Shown here piece by piece: positions 6,271-10,771 of a stretch of 10,771 nt of DNA. Each line of letters starts with the position of its first letter. The stretch's first letter is position 1. The position numbers and the translations under genes were made by a program. The DNA comes from Pseudomonadota bacterium (GTDB taxonomy: Bacteria; Pseudomonadota; Alphaproteobacteria; Azospirillales; Azospirillaceae), in assembly GCA_023411035.1 (NCBI GenBank), contig JAEYPE010000004.1, positions 1-10,771 on the forward strand. Reading direction: 5' to 3'. The notes beneath the pieces were generated by a model. That model made no database searches. It worked only from the letters and a program-made list of their open reading frames with translations, and was not told the DNA's origin.

Positions 6271-6334
6271 GTCATAACCAAAGCGTTCCCGACGCCCGAA
6301 CGATCCAGGGAACCAATTCAAGGGGAGTGAAACC

Positions 6335-6400
6335 ATGCAGAACGCCGCCGCGCCCGGAGTCCCGCTGCCCCGCACCGCCCAGCACCGCCCGTTGTCCTGA
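6335..6400 (+). CDS. Small ORF (21 residues) with strong ribosome binding site upstream of fadD, possible leader peptide
   Basis: ATG 6335 is preceded at 7 bases by AGGGGAG (6321-6327), a better Shine-Dalgarno sequence than that of fadD itself. The ORF encodes MQNAAAPGVPLPRTAQHRPLS and stops with TGA at 6398-6400, 27 bases before the fadD ATG. The peptide has no recognisable domain and is too short and polar for a membrane segment. A direct repeat of GCACCGCCC (6372-6380 and 6382-6390) lies within it. It could be a leader peptide that couples translation into fadD, a genuine microprotein, or a chance ORF behind a purine-rich sequence. Expression is not shown by sequence alone. Confidence 0.35.
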   Translation: MQNAAAPGVPLPRTAQHRPLS

Positions 6401-6427
6401 CCCGCCGCGCAGCCGGGAGAATCGGAG

Positions 6428-8143
6428 ATGACCGAGAACCTTGCGCGTAGGGGAAGCATGGGGGACGGCCCGGACCATCCCTGGCTGACCCATTACCCGA
6501 AGGACATCGCCTGGGACCAGCCGATCGCCGCGGCTCCGCTGGCGGAGCTGTTCGAGGAGGCCGCCCGCCGCTTCGCCAACCGTCCCTGCCTGGACTTCCT
6601 GGGCCGCCGCTACAGCTATGCGGAGGTGCTGGGGCTGGTGAACCGGGCGGCCAAGGGCTTCGCGGCGCTGGGCGTCAAGCCGGGCGTGCGGGTGGGGCTC
6701 TGCCTGCCCAACACCCCGACCTACGTGATCAGCTATTTCGCGATTCTGAAGGCCGGCGGCACGGTGGTGAACTACAACCCGCTCTATGTGGAACGGGAGC
6801 TTGAGCATCAGATCGGGGATTCCGGGACCGAAATCATGGTCACGCTCGATCTGAAGCAGATCTACCCGCGCATCGAGGCGATGCTCCACTGCACGGGGCT
6901 GAAAAAGATCGTCGTCTGCCGGATGGCCTCCATCCTGCCGCCGGTGAAGAGCGTGCTGTTCCGCGTGCTGAAGCGCAGCGAACTGGCCTCCATCCCGCAG
7001 GACGGGCGGCATGTGGATTTCGACGCGCTGCTGGCCAACGACGGCGTTTTCCAGCCGGTGCGCGTGGACCCGCGGCGGGACGTGGCGGTGCTGCAATACA
7101 CCGGCGGAACCACCGGCGTGCCCAAGGGGGCGATGCTGACCCACGCCAATCTCATGGCGAACGCGCATCAGGTGCAGGCGTGGTTCACCGGCGTGGCGCT
7201 GGGTGAGGAGCGCATGCTCGCCGTTCTGCCCTTCTTCCATGTCTTCGCCATGACGGTGGTGCTGAACATGGGGCTGGCGGTGGGGGCGGAACTCATCATG
7301 CTGCCCCGCTTCGACACGGCGCAGGTGCTGAAGACCATCGCGCGGCGCAAAGCCACCCTGCTGCCCGGCGTGCCGACCATGTACAAGGCGCTGCTGAGCC
7401 ACCCGGATGTGGCGCGCTATCCGCTGCGGTCGATCCGCTTCTGCATCTCCGGCGGGGCGCCCCTTCCGATGGAGCTGAAGCGCCAGTTCGAGGAGGTCAC
7501 CGGCTGCGTGCTGGTGGAGGGCTACGGGCTCAGCGAGGCGTCGCCCGTCTGCGCCTGCAACCCGCTGAGCGGCATGAACAAGGAGGGCTCCATCGGCCTG
7601 CCGCTGCCGGGCATCATGATGGAGATCCGCGCGCTGGACGATCCCGACCGCGTGCTGCCGCCGGGCGAGAAGGGACAGCTCGTGCTGGCCGGTCCCAACG
7701 TCATGGCCGGCTACTGGAACAAGGACGAGGAGAGCCGGCACACCATCGTCGGCGGCTGGCTGTTCACCGGTGACGTCGGGATCATGGACGAGGACGGCTA
7801 CGTCTTCCTGCTCGACCGGCTGAAGGACCTCATCATCTGCGGCGGCTACAACGTCTATCCGCGCATGATCGAGGAGGCCATCTACCAGCACCCGGACGTG
7901 GTCGCCGTCTGCGTCATCGGCATTCCCGACGAGTACCGCGGCCAGAGTCCGAAGGCCTTCGTCCAGCTCAAGCCCGGCGCCAGCCTGACCGCGGAGCAGT
8001 TGAAGGATTTTCTGCGCGACAAGATCTCGCGGATCGAGATGCCGAAGCTGATCGAATTCCGCGCCGAACTGCCCAAGACGGCGGTCGGAAAGCTGTCGAA
8101 GAAGGAACTGATCGCCGAAAGCTTGCAAAATCAGGAGGGTTGA
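6428..8143 (+). CDS. fadD: Long-chain fatty acid--CoA ligase (FadD-type, AMP-binding)
   Basis: This 571-residue ANL-superfamily enzyme activates fatty acids to acyl-CoA through an acyl-adenylate, using ATP and CoA. Motifs in order: P-loop YTGGTTGVPKG (224-234), VEGYGLSE (363-370), FTGDVG with the ribose-binding Asp (446-451), hinge DRLKDLIICGGYNVYP (463-478), and the C-terminal KTAVGKLSKKEL with the adenylation Lys at 555. Length and the opening HPWLTHYPKDIAWD fit alphaproteobacterial long-chain FadD. No signal peptide is present; such enzymes work in the cytoplasm, often at the membrane. ATG 6428 follows GGGAG (6416-6420) by about 7 bases. The upstream ACGT dyad and the downstream MerR gene suggest regulated expression. 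Chain-length preference cannot be read with confidence, so medium-chain or branched acids are also possible substrates. Confidence 0.92.
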   Translation: MTENLARRGSMGDGPDHPWLTHYPKDIAWDQPIAAAPLAELFEEAARRFANRPCLDFLGRRYSYAEVLGLVNRAAKGFAALGVKPGVRVGLCLPNTPTYVISYFAILKAGGTVVNYNPLYVERELEHQIGDSGTEIMVTLDLKQIYPRIEAMLHCTGLKKIVVCRMASILPPVKSVLFRVLKRSELASIPQDGRHVDFDALLANDGVFQPVRVDPRRDVAVLQYTGGTTGVPKGAMLTHANLMANAHQVQAWFTGVALGEERMLAVLPFFHVFAMTVVLNMGLAVGAELIMLPRFDTAQVLKTIARRKATLLPGVPTMYKALLSHPDVARYPLRSIRFCISGGAPLPMELKRQFEEVTGCVLVEGYGLSEASPVCACNPLSGMNKEGSIGLPLPGIMMEIRALDDPDRVLPPGEKGQLVLAGPNVMAGYWNKDEESRHTIVGGWLFTGDVGIMDEDGYVFLLDRLKDLIICGGYNVYPRMIEEAIYQHPDVVAVCVIGIPDEYRGQSPKAFVQLKPGASLTAEQLKDFLRDKISRIEMPKLIEFRAELPKTAVGKLSKKELIAESLQNQEG

Positions 8144-8156
8144 GGAGGGGAGGGAG

Positions 8157-8176
8157 CGCGGCTTTGTCACGCCGCG
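8157..8176 (+). other. Hairpin after fadD
   Basis: CGCGGC (8157-8162) pairs with GCCGCG (8171-8176) around an 8-base loop, 14 bases after the fadD stop. No T run follows, so it is not a convincing terminator; partial read-through from fadD into the MerR gene is plausible. Confidence 0.3.
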
Positions 8177-8207
8177 GTTGGTGTGGTAGGAACGGGTGAC
8201 GCCGTCC

Positions 8208-8230
8208 GGCAGCGTGGAATCCACGCCGCC
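8208..8230. other. Near-perfect palindrome upstream of the MerR gene
   Basis: GGC-A-GCGTGG-AAT-CCACGC-C-GCC pairs over nine positions with one A/C mismatch and a 3-base loop. It ends 34 bases before the ATG I prefer for the MerR gene. It may be an autoregulatory site or an mRNA hairpin; if the GTG at 8196 is the true start, it is coding sequence. Confidence 0.35.
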
Positions 8231-8264
8231 GCGGCGCGATGTGACGGAAGGCGTGCCCCCTACC

Positions 8265-8657
8265 ATGGAACAGCTCTACACGGTCAATCAGTTGGCGGAG
8301 GAACTGGGCATCACGCCGCGTGCCCTCCGCTTCTACGAAGTCAAGGGGCTGCTGTCACCCAGCCGCCTGGGCAACAACCGAGTCTACACGAAGCGCGACC
8401 GTGCCCGGCTGATGCTGATCCTGCGCGGCAAGCGGCTGGGCTTCTCGCTGGCGGAGATCCGGGAGTATCTGGACCTCTACAATGTGGACGGTGGGGTGGA
8501 GCAGTTGAAGGTCCTGCAAAAGCGCATCGACGCGCGGCTGAAGGATCTGGAGCAGCAGCGCCAGGACCTGGAGGCGACCGTGGGTGAACTGCGGGAGATC
8601 GAGGCCCAGGTGATGGCCGCGCTGGATGAGCGCGGGTTGACGTCCAAGAGCGCCTGA
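8265..8657 (+). CDS. MerR-family transcriptional regulator (LiuR-like)
   Basis: The protein has 130 residues. The N-terminal winged helix-turn-helix is clear: YTVNQLAEELGITPRALRFYE, then KGLLSPSRLGNNRVYTKRD and the second helix pair ILRGKRLGFSLAEIREYLDLY. Residues about 75-122 form a long dimerisation helix with heptad-like leucines (LKVLQKRIDARLKDLEQQR and on). There is no cysteine anywhere, which argues against metal or redox sensing. The style matches the small MerR regulators, such as LiuR, that control acyl-CoA and branched-chain amino acid catabolism, and the neighbours (acyl-CoA ligase, thioesterase, EtfBA) agree. Start choice is open: ATG 8265 places the domain at residue 4 as in relatives, with GGAAGGCG about 11 bases upstream; GTG 8196 behind AGGAA would add 23 residues. 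Its likely target is the ACGT dyad upstream of fadD. Confidence 0.87.
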   Translation: MEQLYTVNQLAEELGITPRALRFYEVKGLLSPSRLGNNRVYTKRDRARLMLILRGKRLGFSLAEIREYLDLYNVDGGVEQLKVLQKRIDARLKDLEQQRQDLEATVGELREIEAQVMAALDERGLTSKSA

Positions 8658-8708
8658 GCCGGTGCGGCCCCGTCCGCCCCGCCGGGCCGCAAGCCGGAGG
8701 GGATGGAC

Positions 8709-8762
8709 ATGAGGACCGTGAGAACGAGAGCGGCCGCCGCGGCCAGCGGATGGCGGGCATGA
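8709..8762 (+). CDS. Small ORF (17 residues) overlapping the thioesterase start, possible leader
   Basis: ATG 8709 lies 8 bases after GGAGG (8696-8700), good Shine-Dalgarno spacing. It encodes MRTVRTRAAAAASGWRA and stops at TGA 8760-8762, which overlaps an ATG (8759-8761) of the thioesterase as ATGA. That arrangement is typical of translational coupling. The thioesterase itself has no clear ribosome binding site, so this small ORF may be how ribosomes reach it. An ATG at 8703 in the same frame is too close to the Shine-Dalgarno sequence. No domain is recognisable, and it could be chance. Confidence 0.35.
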   Translation: MRTVRTRAAAAASGWRA

Positions 8763-9271
8763 ATCTGCTGTTCCGGCTGGTCGCCGTGGTCGTCGCGGCT
8801 CTGACGGGCCGGGCGGTGGGATTCCTGGAGCCGGCGCGGCTGCGCTTCCGGGTCTGGCCCACCGATCTCGATTTCAACTTTCACATGACCAACGCCCGCT
8901 ATTTCAGCGTCATGGACCTGGGGCGGGTGGATCTGATGCTGCGTTCCGGCATGGGGCGGACCATCCTGCGCCACCGCTGGCAGCCGGTGATCGGTGCCGC
9001 CAACGTGCGTTTCCGCCGCCCGCTGGCGCCCTTCCAGCGCTTCGAACTGGCGACCCGCGTGCTGTGCTGGGACGACAAGTATTTCTTCATCGAACACCGG
9101 GTGGAAACCGCCGGAGGCACGGCGGCGTTGGCCGTGGTGCAGGGGGCCTTCGTGGCGCGCGGTGCCGTCGTATCCCCGGCGGAGGTGCTGGCGCTCCATG
9201 GCGAGTACCGCGAATCGCCGCCCATGCCCGATTTCGTGGCCGCCTGGCGCGAACGCCCGCTGGCCACCTGA
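8759..9271 (+). CDS. Thioesterase family protein (4HBT_2, THEM6-like)
   Basis: The protein has 170 residues. An N-terminal hydrophobic stretch (about 3-16, LLFRLVAVVVAALT) may anchor it in the membrane. The hotdog fold follows, with the family motif TDLDFNFHMTNARYF (35-49), in which Asp 36/Asp 38, His 42 and Asn 45 match the D.D...HM.NARY pattern of THEM6 and related acyl thioesterases, then GAANVRFRRPLAPFQRFELATRVL and KYFFIEHRVE. It probably hydrolyses acyl-CoA thioesters, opposing the ligase encoded upstream; activity has not been shown for many members. I prefer ATG 8759 because a small ORF's stop overlaps it; ATG 8750 would add three residues and also lacks a ribosome binding site. It lies 38 bases before etfB and is probably co-transcribed with it. 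Confidence 0.85.
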   Translation: MNLLFRLVAVVVAALTGRAVGFLEPARLRFRVWPTDLDFNFHMTNARYFSVMDLGRVDLMLRSGMGRTILRHRWQPVIGAANVRFRRPLAPFQRFELATRVLCWDDKYFFIEHRVETAGGTAALAVVQGAFVARGAVVSPAEVLALHGEYRESPPMPDFVAAWRERPLAT

Positions 9272-9309
9272 AACGACAATCGAAAGCGACATTGGGAGGA
9301 CATCGCACC

Positions 9310-10074
9310 ATGAAGATCCTCGTCCCCGTGAAGAGGGTGGTGGATTACAACGTGAAGGTCCGCGTGAAGGCGGACGGTTCCGGCGTCGAGACCGCCAACG
9401 TGAAGATGAGCATGAACCCCTTCGACGAGATCGCCGTCGAAGAGGCGGTCCGCCTGAAGGAAGCCGGCAAGGCGACCGAGGTGATCGTGGTCACCGTCGG
9501 CCCGGCGGCGGCGCAGGAGACGCTGCGCACCGCGTTGGCCATGGGGGCCGACCGCGGCGTCCTGGTGCAGACCGATGCCGAGACGCAGCCGCTGGCCGTC
9601 GCCAAGGTGCTGAAGGCGCTGGTCGACAAGGAAGGCGCGGGCAGCAATGGGTTTGGGCTGGTCATCCTGGGCAAGCAGGCGATCGACGACGACTGCAACC
9701 AGACCGGCCAGATGCTCGCCGCCCTGCTGGGCTGGCCGCAGGGCACCTTCGCCTCCAAGGTCGTGGCCGGCGAGGGCGCGGTGACCGTGACCCGCGAGAT
9801 CGACGGCGGCCTGGAGACGGTCGAGCTGACCCTGCCCGCCGTGGTCACCGCCGACCTGCGCCTCAACGAGCCGCGCTACGCCTCGCTGCCCAACATCATG
9901 AAGGCGAAGAAGAAGCCCATCGAGACGCTGGCGCCCGACGCGCTGGGCGTCGACGTGGCCCCCCGCCTGACCACCCTGAAGGTGGCCGAGCCGGCCAAGC
10001 GCAAGGCCGGCGTCAAGGTCGCCGACGTCGCCGCCCTGGTCGACAAGCTGAAGAACGAAGCCCGCGTGATCTGA
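9310..10074 (+). CDS. etfB: Electron transfer flavoprotein subunit beta
   Basis: This 254-residue protein is the AMP-binding small subunit of the EtfAB heterodimer, which takes electrons from acyl-CoA dehydrogenases and passes them to ETF-ubiquinone oxidoreductase. The N-terminus MKILVPVKRVVDYNVKVRV, the MNPFDEIAVEEAVRLKE segment and the C-terminal recognition loop RYASLPNIMKAKKKPIE are diagnostic; that loop is what docks on acyl-CoA dehydrogenases. Length is normal for the family. ATG 9310 follows GGGAGGA (9294-9300) by 9 bases, the strongest ribosome binding site in this part of the window; the frame is open upstream through the thioesterase gene, but that is read-through of another frame. 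etfA starts 18 bases after its stop. Confidence 0.97.
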   Translation: MKILVPVKRVVDYNVKVRVKADGSGVETANVKMSMNPFDEIAVEEAVRLKEAGKATEVIVVTVGPAAAQETLRTALAMGADRGVLVQTDAETQPLAVAKVLKALVDKEGAGSNGFGLVILGKQAIDDDCNQTGQMLAALLGWPQGTFASKVVAGEGAVTVTREIDGGLETVELTLPAVVTADLRLNEPRYASLPNIMKAKKKPIETLAPDALGVDVAPRLTTLKVAEPAKRKAGVKVADVAALVDKLKNEARVI

Positions 10075-10092
10075 AGGCGAAGGTGATTCGAT

Positions 10093-10771
10093 ATGACCAT
10101 TCTCGTCATTGCCGAGCATGACAACGCGGCGCTGAAGCCCGCCACGCTGAGCACCGTCACCGCCGCTCGCGACATCGGGGGCGAGGTCCACATCCTGGTC
10201 GCCGGGCGCGGCTGCGCCGCCGCGGCGGAATCCGCCGCCAAGGTGGCCGGCGTGTCCAAGGTGCTGCTGGCCGACGACGCGGCCTATGAGCATGCCCTGC
10301 CGGAGCCGCTGTCCGCCCTGGTCGTTTCGCTGGCCGGCGGCTACGGCCATCTGCTGGCGGCGGGCACCTCCATGGGCAAGAATCTGATGCCGCGGGTGGC
10401 CGCCCTGCTGGACGTCGCCGCCATCTCCGAGATCACGGAGGTCGTCTCCCCCGACACCTTCGAGCGCCCGATCTACGCGGGCAACGCCATCGCGACCGTG
10501 AAGTCCGCCGATCCGGTGAAGGTCGTCACCGTCCGCGCCACGGCCTTCGATCCGGTCGGCGGCGGCGGCGGGGCGGCGGCGGCGGAGACGGTGGCGGGAC
10601 CAGGAGACACGGGCCTGTCGCGCTTCGTCTCCGCCGAACTGTCCAAGTCGGAGCGTCCGGAGCTGACCTCCGCCCGCATCGTGATTTCGGGCGGGCGGGG
10701 CATGCAGTCCGGCGACAACTTCCCCCTGCTGGAGGCGGTGGCCGACAAGCTGGGCGCCGCCGTCGGGGCCA
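10093..10771 (+). CDS. etfA: Electron transfer flavoprotein subunit alpha (partial, 3' end beyond window)
   Basis: The first 226 codons are present; a full EtfA has about 310. The N-terminal domain starts MTILVIAEHDNAALKPATLSTV, contains DIGGEVHILVAG, GTSMGKNLMPRVAALLDVA and the IYAGNAIATVKSADP segment, all usual in EtfA. The C-terminal FAD domain begins with SARIVISGGRGM and LLEAVADKLGAAVGA, after which the window ends, so the FAD-contact residues further on cannot be checked. With EtfB it forms the flavoprotein that links beta-oxidation to the respiratory chain. ATG 10093 has AAGGTG about 8 bases upstream and lies 18 bases after etfB. The linker between the domains is a run of Gly5-Ala4 coded by a GGC/GCG repeat. 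Confidence 0.96.
   Translation, partial: MTILVIAEHDNAALKPATLSTVTAARDIGGEVHILVAGRGCAAAAESAAKVAGVSKVLLADDAAYEHALPEPLSALVVSLAGGYGHLLAAGTSMGKNLMPRVAALLDVAAISEITEVVSPDTFERPIYAGNAIATVKSADPVKVVTVRATAFDPVGGGGGAAAAETVAGPGDTGLSRFVSAELSKSERPELTSARIVISGGRGMQSGDNFPLLEAVADKLGAAVGA
10558..10587 (+). repeat. GGC/GCG codon run in the etfA interdomain linker
   Basis: Four GGC codons, one GGG and four GCG codons follow one another, then GAG. They encode Gly5-Ala4-Glu in the flexible stretch between the two EtfA domains. Such runs can slip during replication; changes in whole codons would be tolerated here. Confidence 0.75.

Noticed and set aside
8157..8176. Hairpin after fadD as an intrinsic terminator
   Set aside because: The stem is only 6 bp, the loop is 8 bases and no T run follows.
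6272..8266. 664-codon open frame on the minus strand antisense to fadD
   Set aside because: Its translation is His/Arg/Gln/Ala-rich with no recognisable domain, and it mirrors a fully motif-supported acyl-CoA ligase; a typical shadow frame in GC-rich DNA.
8899..10350. 483-codon open frame on the minus strand antisense to the thioesterase, etfB and etfA
   Set aside because: Low-complexity Gly/His/Arg/Leu composition, and it spans three real genes on the other strand.
1..10771. Mobile element, CRISPR, toxin-antitoxin, phage or defence system
   Set aside because: No transposase, integrase, spaced direct repeats, att-like duplications or defence-type domains were seen; all sizeable genes are accounted for by metabolism, transport and regulation.

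Overview
This is a GC-rich window with tightly packed genes. The protein content points to an alphaproteobacterium, most likely Rhodospirillales and plausibly Azospirillum or a close relative. That placement is inferred from gene content, codon bias and protein style; no rRNA or other phylogenetic marker is present. I found no tRNA, rRNA, CRISPR array, insertion sequence, integrase or phage gene, and nothing that looks like a defence or otherwise exotic system. This is mostly core metabolism.

Region 1 (1-4852, + strand) concerns sulfur. The 3' end of cysD is followed 18 bases later by a fused cysN-cysC (NodQ-type) gene; together they make ATP sulfurylase plus APS kinase and yield PAPS. A strong hairpin with a T run closes this operon. 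After about 125 bases of unusually AT-rich DNA comes a three-gene ABC importer of the sulfonate/nitrate/taurine class: periplasmic binding protein, permease and ATPase. The permease and ATPase genes overlap. The substrate is not certain; the sulfur-assimilation neighbour makes an organosulfur compound a reasonable guess.

Region 2 (4854-6198, - strand) is convergent with the ABC operon and shares a hairpin with it at the 3' ends. Read in transcription order it holds an SCP2-type lipid-binding protein, an exported DUF6134-like protein and a small DUF1488-like protein.

Region 3 (6199-6427) is a divergent regulatory region between the SCP2 gene and a fadD-type acyl-CoA ligase. It carries three ACGT boxes spaced exactly 6 bp apart, inside an 18-bp dyad. 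It also carries a 21-codon small ORF with an excellent Shine-Dalgarno sequence.

Region 4 (6428-10771, + strand) looks like an acyl-CoA/beta-oxidation module: long-chain acyl-CoA ligase, a cysteine-free MerR-family regulator resembling the LiuR group, a THEM6-like acyl-CoA thioesterase, etfB, and etfA cut off by the window edge. The ligase activates acids, the thioesterase can reverse that step, and EtfAB accepts electrons from acyl-CoA dehydrogenases. The MerR protein is the natural candidate to bind the ACGT dyad upstream of fadD and to control both divergent units. The best leads for follow-up are this regulator/operator pair and two small leader-like ORFs, one ahead of fadD and one overlapping the thioesterase start.
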